DNA of 12,125 nucleotides, from positions 1 through 12,125 of the forward strand of contig CAIYQF010000144.1 in assembly GCA_903928325.1 (NCBI GenBank), written 5' to 3'. The notes under the pieces are model-generated. The model searched no databases, had not been told where the DNA came from, and worked only from the letters and a program-made list of their open reading frames with translations. This DNA comes from an uncultured beta proteobacterium (lineage in GTDB: Bacteria > Pseudomonadota > Gammaproteobacteria > Burkholderiales > Burkholderiaceae_C). The number at the start of each line of letters is the position of its first letter. Positions within the stretch are counted from its first letter, which is position 1. Of this stretch, positions 1 to 6,660 are shown piece by piece. A program made the translations under genes and the position numbers.

Positions 1-421
1 GCAAGGGAAACACATGACCGGGCGCCACCAGATCGGTCGGCAGAGCCGTGGGATCCGCCATGATCTGGATCGTGCGGGCGCGGTCCGCCGCGCTGATCCC
101 GGTGGAAATGCCGTTCGCGGCATCCACGCTCACCTGGAAATCGGTTTTGAAACTTTCCCGGTTGCGACTGACCATCTGTTCAATCCCCAATTGCTTCAAC
201 CGTTCGGAATTCGTGGCCACGCAAATCAGGCCGCGGCCAAAGCGGGCCATGAAGTTGATGGCCTGGTCCGTCACATGGTCGGCGGCGAGCACCAAGTCGC
301 CTTCGTTTTCACGGTCTTCCTCGTCCACCAGGATGACAATTTTGCCCGCGCGCATGTCGGCCACGATGTCTTCAACAGGCGAAATGGGCACGGGCTGGAT
401 CGGGCGGGGGGAGGCAGGCAT
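1..421 (-). CDS. ribB: 3,4-dihydroxy-2-butanone 4-phosphate synthase (RibB domain), partial at the 3' end
   Basis: This enzyme converts ribulose 5-phosphate to 3,4-dihydroxy-2-butanone 4-phosphate and formate, supplying the four-carbon unit of riboflavin in the cytoplasm. The first 140 codons are present; the gene runs off the left edge. The family signature DEEDRENEGDL (residues 33-43) carries the acidic metal/substrate residues. It is followed by FGRGLICV (61-68), STGISAADRART (106-117) and PGHVFPL (134-140), all in the expected order. The ATG at 419-421 is chosen because an in-frame stop lies at 452-454 and the first residues lead straight into the domain. The ribosome binding site is weak. 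Whether a C-terminal GTP cyclohydrolase II domain (RibBA bifunctional form) follows cannot be seen. No FMN riboswitch was recognised in the 109 nt upstream. The family call is firm; the mono- or bifunctional state is unknown. Confidence 0.93.
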   Translation of the reverse strand, partial: MPASPRPIQPVPISPVEDIVADMRAGKIVILVDEEDRENEGDLVLAADHVTDQAINFMARFGRGLICVATNSERLKQLGIEQMVSRNRESFKTDFQVSVDAANGISTGISAADRARTIQIMADPTALPTDLVAPGHVFPL

Positions 422-530
422 CAAACAACTTTCGCAAATTCGGCGGGGAATTCAAAGGAAATTTCGCCCGCTGGGGGTGGGTGGGCGATTATCGCCGCAT
501 TGGAAGGGGCCGCGGCATGCGGGTGGCCGA

Positions 531-935
531 CTAATCGTCGATCGAGGCACTCCACCGCGCGTTCAGGCCTTTTTGCAGATCGCGCCGGTCGCGTTTGGTG
601 GGCCGGCCGTGGGCTATGGCCAGGGCGGGCTCAGCGTGCAGGCGGCGCTGCTCGGCGGCTTGGGTGCGGTCCAGCACGCTTTGCGCGGTTTCCTCATAGA
701 GCATTTGCGCTACCGGCGCCGATCCGCGCGTGCCACTGATGGCCAAGACCACCACGGTGCGCTTGACCGCCGCCTGCCACAGCACCACGGTGTCTCCCAC
801 GCGCACCTCGCGCGAGGGCTTGACGTCGTGTGCGGCGATTTGCACCCGGCCTTTGCCCACTTCTTCGGTTGCCAAAGACCGGGTTTTGAAAAAGCGCGCA
901 GCCCAAAGCCATTTGTCGATGCGGATGCTGTCCAT
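531..935 (-). CDS. hslR: S4-domain RNA-binding protein, Hsp15 (HslR) family
   Basis: A 134-residue protein. The N-terminal S4 domain (about residues 3-65) starts with IRIDKWLWAARFFKTRSLA, the typical Hsp15 opening, then has the GKGRVQI and VRVGDTVVL strands. The C-terminus is basic (GRPTKRDRRDLQK, 110-122), as in Hsp15. Known family role: Hsp15 binds stalled 50S subunits that carry nascent-chain tRNA and helps recycle them after heat shock; this protein is inferred to do likewise. The length matches the family (about 130 residues). It lies 25 nt after the dctM stop on the same strand, so it may be read from the dctPQM transcript, although the functions are unrelated. The ATG at 933-935 is the only sensible start. 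Confidence 0.88.
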   Translation of the reverse strand: MDSIRIDKWLWAARFFKTRSLATEEVGKGRVQIAAHDVKPSREVRVGDTVVLWQAAVKRTVVVLAISGTRGSAPVAQMLYEETAQSVLDRTQAAEQRRLHAEPALAIAHGRPTKRDRRDLQKGLNARWSASIDD

Positions 936-960
936 CCGCCCATCCTACCGCGCCAGGCGC

Positions 961-2247
961 CTACACCGTCATCCCCAGCAGGCGCGGCAGCCACAGGGTC
1001 AGGCCCGGCCAGTAGGTGACTACGCCCAGAAACGCCAGCATGGTCAGCAGCCAGGGCATGACAGCCATGGTCAGTTCGCTGATGCCCATTTTGGTAATGC
1101 CCGAGGCCACGTACAGGTTCAGGCCCACCGGCGGGTGGCACATGCCCACTTCCATGTTCACCACAATCAGAATGCCAAAGTGCACCGGGTTGATGCCCAG
1201 CTTCACGGCCACCGGGAACAAAATGGGCGCCAGGATCAGGATGATGGAGCTGGGCTCCATCACGTTGCCAGCCAGCAAAAGCAAAAGGTTGACCACCAGC
1301 AAAAAGGCCACCGGCCCAAAGCCCTGGTTGATCATCCAGTCGGCCATGGCCTGGGGAATGTTCTCGCTGGTCATCAAAAAGCTAAACAGCACCGCGTTGG
1401 TGATGATGTAGAGCAGCATGGCGCTCATGCTGGCAGAGTCCAGCAGCACCTTGGGCACTTTTTTCAGCGGCATGTCTTTGTAGACAAACACCGCCACGAT
1501 GAAGGCATAGACCGCCGCCATGGCAGCCGCCTCGGTGGGCGTGAAAATGCCGCTGTAAATGCCGCCCATCACCACCACGATGAGCATCAGGCCCCAAATG
1601 CTGTCCTTAAACGCCACCAGGCGCTCGCCCCAGGTGGCTTTGGGCATGCGGGGGTAGTCGTTTTTGCGGGCGATGTACCAGGTGGTTGTGCCCAGCGCAA
1701 TGGCCAGCGCAATGCCCGGCACGATGCCCGCAATGAACATGGAGCCTACCGACACGTTGGTCGAGACCGAGAACATCACCATCGCAATGCTGGGCGGAAT
1801 CAAAATGCCCAGCGAGCCCGAGGTGGTCAAAATACCGGCGCCAAACTTGTTTGGGAAACCCTGCTTGACCATGGCCGGCAAAATCACCGAGCCAATGGCC
1901 ACCACGGTGGCTGGGGACGACCCCGACACGGCGGCAAACAAGGCGCAGGCCATCACCCCCGCCAGCCCCAAGCCACCATGCCAGTGGCCGATCATGCTGG
2001 TGGCAAAGCGGATCATGCGCCGCGCCACGCCGCCGTGCGTCAAGAAGTTGCCCGCCAGAATAAAGAACGGAATCGCCATGATTTCGAACTTTTCGATGCC
2101 AGTAAACAGCTTAAGCGCCACCGATTGCACCGGCACCTCCGTCATGGTGAACAAGAAGGTCAGTACCGTCAGGCCCAGCGAAATGCTGATGGGCATGCCG
2201 GTGAGCATGAGCACCACGAGCAGCACAAAAATAATGGCGGCGTTCAT
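961..2247 (-). CDS. dctM: TRAP transporter large permease subunit DctM
   Basis: A 428-residue, very hydrophobic inner-membrane protein, the transport subunit of a tripartite ATP-independent periplasmic (TRAP) transporter. It uses the sodium or proton gradient to carry the substrate delivered by DctP. Family landmarks are visible: IPFFILAGNFL (about 60-70), the SGSSPATVVAIGSV segment (about 108-121), GSLGILIPPSI (about 143-153), FTPTEAAAMAAVYA (about 235-248), GNVMEPSSIILILAP and MCHPPVGLNLYVASG near the C-terminus. About twelve membrane segments are expected, and the length is normal for DctM. The ATG overlaps the dctQ stop (ATGA, 2244-2247). A good Shine-Dalgarno (AAAAGGGG, complement of 2255-2262) sits 7 nt upstream, inside dctQ, so the two permease subunits are translationally coupled. 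Confidence 0.96.
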   Translation of the reverse strand: MNAAIIFVLLVVLMLTGMPISISLGLTVLTFLFTMTEVPVQSVALKLFTGIEKFEIMAIPFFILAGNFLTHGGVARRMIRFATSMIGHWHGGLGLAGVMACALFAAVSGSSPATVVAIGSVILPAMVKQGFPNKFGAGILTTSGSLGILIPPSIAMVMFSVSTNVSVGSMFIAGIVPGIALAIALGTTTWYIARKNDYPRMPKATWGERLVAFKDSIWGLMLIVVVMGGIYSGIFTPTEAAAMAAVYAFIVAVFVYKDMPLKKVPKVLLDSASMSAMLLYIITNAVLFSFLMTSENIPQAMADWMINQGFGPVAFLLVVNLLLLLAGNVMEPSSIILILAPILFPVAVKLGINPVHFGILIVVNMEVGMCHPPVGLNLYVASGITKMGISELTMAVMPWLLTMLAFLGVVTYWPGLTLWLPRLLGMTV

Positions 2248-2828
2248 GCTCTGGCCCCTTTTGTGGTGGCGAGCAAGCTGTCCGCGTCAATGTCGTCAAT
2301 GCCGTCCACGTGGCCGTGGTCATGGTGCGGTAGTTCGGCGCCATGGCCAAAAGCCCAGGCCACTTGCAAAAAGCGGTAGCACATCAGCGACGAGCCCAGC
2401 GGAATACACAAATACACCCACCACATCGGCACTTCCAAGTCGGCCGAGACCTGGTCGGTGTGGGCCATGTGCCACACAAAATTGCCCCCTAGTGTGGCCA
2501 CCGTGCCGGTAAACAAGGCGCCAGACAGCAGCCCGAACAGCACCAGCATGCGCTGGGGTTTGCCGCTGAGCTTGCGGATGATCACGTCCACGCCCACGTG
2601 GATGCCGGTGCGCACACCATACGCGGCGCCAAACTTAGCCATCCACACGAACATGAAGATGCACAGCTCTTGCGCCCAGCTGACGTTGAGCCGCACGGTG
2701 TAGTCCTGGATGTAGGGCACGCCCGACAAAAAGCGGTGCGCTACGGCGAAAAATATCACCAGGGTGGCCGCACCAATCAGAAAGGCTATCAGCCATTCTT
2801 CGAGCTGGTTGAGAAAGCGATTGATCAC
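2244..2828 (-). CDS. dctQ: TRAP transporter small permease subunit DctQ
   Basis: A 194-residue inner-membrane protein with four predicted membrane segments (about 13-33, 51-72, 92-112, 135-157), the topology of DctQ. The WAQELCIFMFVWMAKFGAA region (51-69) matches the conserved W-x-E-E/L-x-R-F-x-F-V-W-x-x-F family pattern. It pairs with DctM to form the membrane part of the transporter. The start is GTG (2826-2828), supported by a clear GGAGG (complement of 2833-2837) four bases upstream and by the absence of a nearby ATG. It begins 13 nt after dctP and overlaps dctM by 4 nt. Oddity: after the last membrane segment there is a His/Asp-rich tail (161-184, including HHDHGHVDGIDDIDAD), longer than a minimal DctQ needs. 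Confidence 0.94.
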   Translation of the reverse strand: MINRFLNQLEEWLIAFLIGAATLVIFFAVAHRFLSGVPYIQDYTVRLNVSWAQELCIFMFVWMAKFGAAYGVRTGIHVGVDVIIRKLSGKPQRMLVLFGLLSGALFTGTVATLGGNFVWHMAHTDQVSADLEVPMWWVYLCIPLGSSLMCYRFLQVAWAFGHGAELPHHDHGHVDGIDDIDADSLLATTKGARA

Positions 2829-2832
2829 GGGG

Positions 2833-2837
2833 CCTCC
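2833..2837 (-). promoter_or_regulatory. Ribosome binding site of dctQ that fixes its GTG start
   Basis: On the minus strand this reads GGAGG, four bases before the GTG at 2826-2828. It lies in the 13-nt gap after the dctP stop and is the reason for accepting GTG as the dctQ start. Confidence 0.75.
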
Positions 2838-2841
2838 GGGC

Positions 2842-3861
2842 TTATTTCGGTGCTACGAAGCCTGCAGCCTTGTAGGCGGCATCAATCGTGGCTTTGCCCA
2901 CGCGCGCTTCCATTTCCCTGTGCACGGGCATGAGGGCTTTCTTCCACTCGGTCAGTTCGGCGGCGGTGGGGGTGTAGATGGTGGTTTTGCCGCTGGCCTT
3001 GATCTTGTCCAGGGCCTGGGCGTTTTCGGTGGCGGCAATGGCGTTGGCGTAGGTGGTGGCGTCCTTCATGGCGCCGCCCAAGGTGGTGCGTATGTCGGCA
3101 GGCAGGCCGTCCCAAAACGGTTTGTTGACGATCACTGCGTAGGCCAGATGCCCGTGGTTGGACAGGGTGACGTGTTTTTGCACCTCAAAAATCTTTTGCG
3201 TATAGAAATTCGACGGCACGCCCTCGGTGCCGTCCACCACGCCCGACTGCAACGCCTGGTACAACTCGCTAAAGGCCATCACCTGCGGAATCGCACCCAG
3301 CGCACGCATTTGGGCGTCGAGCACCTTGGAGCTTTGGATGCGCATCTTCTGGCCCTTGAAGTCAGCCACCGTGTGCAGCGGCTTGTTGTCGCTCATGATG
3401 TGAAAGCCGTTGTCCCAATAGGCCAGGCCCTGGATGCCCTTGCCTTCGAGCTTTTTAAACAGCTCGGCGCCCAAGGGGCCGTCGGTGATGGCGCGAAACG
3501 CGTCGGTGTCCTTGAACAAAAACGGCAGATCAAAGACTTCAAACTCCTTCAGCCCCAAAGGCCCGAACTTGGCCAAAGAGGGCGCCAGCATTTGCACGGA
3601 GCCCAGTTGCAGGGCTTCGAGCTCTTCCTTGTCTTTGTAGAGTTGGCTGTTGGGGTACACCTCCACCTTCACCCGCCCGTTGGTGCGTTGCTCGGCCAGC
3701 TCTTTGAAGCGCAAGGCGCCTTTGCCCTTGGGTGTGTCGGGCGCCACCACATGGCTGAACTTGATGACGATGGGGTTTTGCGCCAGGGCGGCGCTGCTGG
3801 CAAGTACAGCACCGGCCAAAAGGACGGCTTGGATCAGGCTGCGGCGGGCGAGGACTTTCAT
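2842..3861 (-). CDS. dctP: TRAP transporter periplasmic solute-binding protein DctP
   Basis: A 339-residue periplasmic binding protein of the C4-dicarboxylate TRAP system. Residues 1-28 form a Sec signal peptide: basic start MKVLARR, hydrophobic core, and cleavage predicted after ALA. The mature protein shows the DctP family pattern: IKFSHVVAPDTPKGKGA (33-49), VEVYPNSQLYKDKE (67-80), FDLPFLF (110-116), GQKMRIQSS (170-178, with R174 in the position of the conserved arginine that contacts the substrate carboxylate) and SELYQALQSGVVDGTE (198-213). A longer in-frame reading back to 3945 exists. The ATG at 3859-3861 is preferred because it makes a proper signal peptide and has CGGAG (complement of 3868-3872) six bases upstream. 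Substrate by family and by the DctS/DctR neighbours: succinate, malate or fumarate; another organic acid cannot be excluded. Confidence 0.95.
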   Translation of the reverse strand: MKVLARRSLIQAVLLAGAVLASSAALAQNPIVIKFSHVVAPDTPKGKGALRFKELAEQRTNGRVKVEVYPNSQLYKDKEELEALQLGSVQMLAPSLAKFGPLGLKEFEVFDLPFLFKDTDAFRAITDGPLGAELFKKLEGKGIQGLAYWDNGFHIMSDNKPLHTVADFKGQKMRIQSSKVLDAQMRALGAIPQVMAFSELYQALQSGVVDGTEGVPSNFYTQKIFEVQKHVTLSNHGHLAYAVIVNKPFWDGLPADIRTTLGGAMKDATTYANAIAATENAQALDKIKASGKTTIYTPTAAELTEWKKALMPVHREMEARVGKATIDAAYKAAGFVAPK

Positions 3862-3867
3862 AGGCGG

Positions 3868-3872
3868 CTCCG
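3868..3872 (-). promoter_or_regulatory. Ribosome binding site of dctP
   Basis: On the minus strand this reads CGGAG, six bases before the ATG at 3859-3861. It supports the start that gives a signal peptide over the in-frame upstream start at 3945, which would add 28 residues with no signal-peptide character. Confidence 0.7.
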
Positions 3873-3932
3873 AGGAATGGGTTTGATGAACGGATCGCTC
3901 GCAGTGTGTCTGGCGTTTTTGTGCGCCGCCAT

Positions 3933-3946
3933 TGTGGTTTTCCACA
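3933..3946. repeat. Perfect 14-bp palindrome TGTGG-TTTT-CCACA
   Basis: A 5-bp perfect inverted repeat with a 4-base T/A spacer, directly adjoining the larger inverted repeat. It may be a second operator, part of a composite site, or a small hairpin in the dctP leader. It is short enough to have arisen by chance. Confidence 0.4.
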
Positions 3947-3980
3947 TTTACCTTGGAAAGCGATGAAAACCAAGGGTAAA
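3947..3980. repeat. Imperfect inverted repeat, candidate DctR operator
   Basis: TTTACCTTGG (3947-3956) is the reverse complement of CCAAGGGTAAA (3970-3980) apart from one extra base, with a 13-nt spacer. It lies about 85 nt upstream of the dctP start and about 30 nt upstream of dctS. Two-fold symmetry at this distance suits binding by a dimeric regulator such as the neighbouring DctR. The assignment to DctR is inferred from position only. Confidence 0.5.
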
Positions 3981-4010
3981 CCCCGAGTTTTTGACCGCTA
4001 GACTGGCTCC

Positions 4011-5975
4011 ATGCCTGACTCCATTGGTCCTTCGTTTATGCCCAAACCAAGCTGGGTTGGCCGTGGGTATTGGTGGTGGCCGCTGCTGGCATCCTTGGTG
4101 TTTGTGATTGGCATGGTTGCATGGGCGCGCAGCGCCGACCAGGACGAGCAAACGCGTCGGCGCGATACGCTGATTGCAGACGCCTTGAGCGCGGAGGCGC
4201 AGTTGCGCGCCCAACTGGCATACGAAAAAAGCGCCTTGGATCAGCTGGCCAATCACCTGCCTGCGGTGGCGCGCAATTCATCGGCATTGCTGGCCACCCC
4301 CGAGGTGACCCAGGGATTGCGGCGCATGTGGCTGGGTGTGACCTGGCTGGACGCCAAAAACCGCATCGTGGCCCAGGCCCCAGAGCTGTTGCCCGAGCCG
4401 GTGGGTGCTGGCATGTCCTCCCACTTCAGCGTGGCCGTGGGCGACGAACGCCTGGTGGTGCGTTACGCTGCGGCGCAGCTACTGCGCAAGGGGGCTCCGT
4501 GGTGGCTGGTGCGCAAGTACGAACTGGAATTGGTGGACAGCTCCGAGCAGGTGCTGGCCTCGGTGGACGATTTGCCGCTGCGCCCAGACTTGCCGGGCCA
4601 GGAGAGCTACCGCGTGGCCGTGGACGGCAACCTGCCCGGCTCCTACCTGGAACTGACGCTACGTGAGCCCACGCCGCCTTTTTGGCGAACCTTGCCGCTG
4701 GTGCTGATGGGAGGATTTTTGTCCCTGATGGTGCTAGCCACGGTGCTGCTGCGCCGCCAGGTGCGCCACATCTCGCAGGCCGAGACCGCCTGGCGCACCG
4801 AGGCTGCATGGCGCCGCGCCATGGGCGATTCGGCGCTGGTGGGTTTGCGTGCCCGTGACGCCCACGGCCGCATTCTCTACGTCAACCGCACGTTTTGCGA
4901 CCTGGTCGGCTTGCGCGCCGATCAGCTCATTGGCCTGGCCCCGCCGATGCCCTACTGGCCGCCTGAAGCGATGGAGGAAGTCATGCTGCGCCACCAGCGC
5001 AACTTGGCGGGCCAGGCCCCGCGTGAGGGCTACGAGGCCGTTTGGTGCCACCAGGACGGACACCAGCTGGACGTGATGGTGTTCGAGTCACCCCTGATCG
5101 GCGCCGACGGCCAGCAGTCGGGCTGGATGGGCTCCATCATCGACATCACCGAGCGCAAGCGCTTGCAGCAGCGTGAGCGCCAGCAGGCCCAGGCCATGGC
5201 CCACCAGGCGCGCCTGACCATGCTGGGCGAGGTGGCCTCGGCCCTGGCGCACCAGCTCAACCAGCCGCTCACCGCCATCGTGGGCTACAACGCGGGCCTG
5301 CAACGCTTGTTGGGCCAGACCCCGGGTACAGCGCACGCCGTGCTCAGCGCCTTGGAGCAACAAGGCCAGCAGGCCGCCGAGGCCGGAAAAATCGTGCGCC
5401 GTATCCGCGAATTTTTGACCCGCCACGCCCCCCTGCGCGAACCCTGTGCGCTTGACGCTCTGGCCGAGCGGGCGGTGCAATGGCTGCAGCCCGAACTCAG
5501 CGCACTGGGCATCAACCTGCGCTGGGACGTGGCCCCGGGTCTGGCGCCGGTGTGCGGCGACCCGGTGCTGCTGGAGCAGGTGCTAATCAACCTCGTGCGC
5601 AACGCCGCAGACGCCCTGGCGACAGGTGCACTGGCGCCGATCGGTGGGGAACGGCTTATTTGCATTCGCGTGCAGCCCCACGGCAGTGAAGGCGTGTTGC
5701 TGGAGGTGCACGACAACGGCCCTGGGTTGCGCGGGGGCACGGTCGAACAAATCTGTGCTCCGTTTTATTCCACCAAGGCCACTGGCATGGGCATGGGATT
5801 GGCCATTTGCCGCTCCGTCGTTGAGGCGCACGGCGGCGCCATGCAAGCCGGCGCCAGCGATTGGGGTGGCGCGCGCATGGCGTTCACGCTGGCAGTGGTA
5901 AAAGATGGCGCGATTTCGCACCTGTGCGGGCAATCTCTTGACCACGCGGGTCAGGATCAGAAAGTTTCCATATGA
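4011..5975 (+). CDS. dctS: Sensor histidine kinase DctS (C4-dicarboxylate sensing)
   Basis: A 654-residue membrane sensor kinase. Membrane segments at about 22-40 and 228-247 enclose a periplasmic sensing domain (about 41-227). A cytoplasmic PAS domain follows (about 262-380, ending in the typical GWMGSIIDITERK). The HisKA domain has its phosphorylated histidine at H414 in ALAHQLNQPL. The HATPase domain shows the N box (NLVRNAADAL, 527-536), G1 (DNGPG, 568-572), F-box-like FYSTKA (585-590) and G2 (GMGMGLAI, 592-599). All key residues are present. This order matches DctS of Rhodobacter, which senses external dicarboxylates and phosphorylates DctR. The stop overlaps the dctR start (ATGA, 5972-5975). 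It is divergent from dctPQM. A 24-residue tail follows the kinase core. The start at 4011 has no clear ribosome binding site; ATG 4038 is possible and would keep both membrane segments. Confidence 0.9.
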   Translation: MPDSIGPSFMPKPSWVGRGYWWWPLLASLVFVIGMVAWARSADQDEQTRRRDTLIADALSAEAQLRAQLAYEKSALDQLANHLPAVARNSSALLATPEVTQGLRRMWLGVTWLDAKNRIVAQAPELLPEPVGAGMSSHFSVAVGDERLVVRYAAAQLLRKGAPWWLVRKYELELVDSSEQVLASVDDLPLRPDLPGQESYRVAVDGNLPGSYLELTLREPTPPFWRTLPLVLMGGFLSLMVLATVLLRRQVRHISQAETAWRTEAAWRRAMGDSALVGLRARDAHGRILYVNRTFCDLVGLRADQLIGLAPPMPYWPPEAMEEVMLRHQRNLAGQAPREGYEAVWCHQDGHQLDVMVFESPLIGADGQQSGWMGSIIDITERKRLQQRERQQAQAMAHQARLTMLGEVASALAHQLNQPLTAIVGYNAGLQRLLGQTPGTAHAVLSALEQQGQQAAEAGKIVRRIREFLTRHAPLREPCALDALAERAVQWLQPELSALGINLRWDVAPGLAPVCGDPVLLEQVLINLVRNAADALATGALAPIGGERLICIRVQPHGSEGVLLEVHDNGPGLRGGTVEQICAPFYSTKATGMGMGLAICRSVVEAHGGAMQAGASDWGGARMAFTLAVVKDGAISHLCGQSLDHAGQDQKVSI

Positions 5976-6607
5976 CCGGCCCCAACAGCGCGGCTGTGTC
6001 GCTTGAAGTGCATTTGGTGGACGATGAAGCGCCGGTGCGCGCAGCATTGGAGTTTTTGTTGAGCACGCATGGCTTGTCGGTCAGCTGCTACGACGCAGGA
6101 GCGGCCTTTCTGCAACGCATTGCCAGTGGCCCGCCCCTGCGTGGCTGCATCCTGCTGGACGTGCGGATGCCTGTCATGTCGGGTCTGCAAGTCCACGACG
6201 CATTGCTCGCAAGGGGTGTGCCCTTGCCCGTTATTTTTCTCAGCGGCCACGGTGACATTGGCATGGCCGTGGCGGCGGTGAAAAAGGGCGCCTTTGACTT
6301 TGTGGAAAAGCCCTTTGGCGATACAGCGCTGGTCGGGCGCGTACGCGAAGCCCTGGCGTTAGAAGCCGCGCAACAGGCCCGACTGCACGGCAGCGACGCC
6401 CGCGACAACGCACTGACCAGCCTGACCCAGCGCGAGCGCGACGTGCTGCACCGGGTGGCGACGGGCAAACTCAACAAGGTCATTGCCGACGAACTTGGCG
6501 TCTCCATGCGCACCGTCGAGGTCTACCGCGCCCGGGTGTATGCCAAGCTGCAGGTGCGCTCGGCGGCCGAACTCGCCACCTTGCTTGCACGCCATGGCGC
6601 CGATTGA
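5972..6607 (+). CDS. dctR: Response regulator DctR, REC plus LuxR-type HTH (FixJ/NarL-like)
   Basis: A 211-residue cytoplasmic transcription regulator. The receiver domain (about 11-130) has the acidic pair D17/D18, phosphoacceptor D63 in LLDVRMP, the switch serine S91 in FLSGHG, aromatic F110 and the conserved lysine K113 in VEKPF. The C-terminal HTH (about 150-205) begins LTQRERDVL and contains the helix region NKVIADELGVSMRTVEVYRARV, the LuxR/FixJ pattern. It has no AAA+ domain, so it would act with sigma-70 rather than sigma-54. It is coupled to dctS by a 4-nt overlap, so it is the cognate partner. It is inferred to activate the divergent dctPQM operon on phosphorylation. Confidence 0.92.
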   Translation: MTGPNSAAVSLEVHLVDDEAPVRAALEFLLSTHGLSVSCYDAGAAFLQRIASGPPLRGCILLDVRMPVMSGLQVHDALLARGVPLPVIFLSGHGDIGMAVAAVKKGAFDFVEKPFGDTALVGRVREALALEAAQQARLHGSDARDNALTSLTQRERDVLHRVATGKLNKVIADELGVSMRTVEVYRARVYAKLQVRSAAELATLLARHGAD

Positions 6608-6648
6608 AGTCGCGCAGGTGGTCACAATGCACGTTTTCCTAAGTACAC

Positions 6649-6653
6649 AAAGG
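6649..6653 (+). promoter_or_regulatory. Ribosome binding site of the FAH-family gene
   Basis: AAAGG lies seven bases before the ATG at 6661 in the 53-nt gap after dctR. No clear terminator is seen in that gap, so read-through from dctSR is possible. Confidence 0.65.
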
Positions 6654-6660
6654 TAAATCC

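Larger units (their letters stand above)
3862..4010. promoter_or_regulatory. Divergent dctP/dctS control region
   Basis: These 149 bases separate the start of dctP (leftward) from that of dctS (rightward) and must hold both promoters. Two inverted repeats lie side by side: TGTGG-TTTT-CCACA (3933-3946) and TTTACCTTGG (3947-3956) facing CCAAGGGTAAA (3970-3980). I see no sigma-54 -24/-12 element, which fits a LuxR-type DctR rather than an NtrC-type DctD. The sigma-70 boxes are weak. On the minus strand TTGGTT and TAAATG are 17 nt apart within the second repeat, so a dctP promoter there would probably depend on an activator. Promoter positions are inference. Confidence 0.6.

Noticed and set aside
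484..496. 13-bp palindrome GGCGAT-T-ATCGCC
   Set aside because: It is too short, has a one-base loop and no T-run. It is likely chance in the gap between hslR and ribB.
422..530. Possible FMN riboswitch upstream of ribB, because of a GGGCGAAATTTCC-like string
   Set aside because: The other conserved RFN blocks (the ACCGGCGG-type segment and the later GCCGAC region) are missing, and the space is too short and poorly structured.
14..1019. Overlapping plus-strand frames across the ribB and hslR region
   Set aside because: They are shadows of the RibB and Hsp15-like frames on the minus strand, both of which have clear family motifs.
730..2379. Long open frame (549 codons) on the plus strand
   Set aside because: It lies antisense to dctM and dctQ. 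The translation is His/Gln/Arg-rich with no recognisable domain, as expected from the complement of high-G+C coding DNA. The minus-strand frames are clear TRAP subunits.
2764..3966. Open frame of 400 codons on the plus strand
   Set aside because: It is antisense to dctP and part of dctQ. Its Gly/Val/His-rich low-complexity translation shows no family features, whereas the opposite strand encodes a complete DctP with signal peptide.
6649..6658. AAGGTAAAT shared between the FAH gene leader and the dctP-dctS inverted repeat, as a possible second DctR site
   Set aside because: Here it coincides with the ribosome binding site of the FAH gene, and only one half-site is present, so chance is the simpler explanation.
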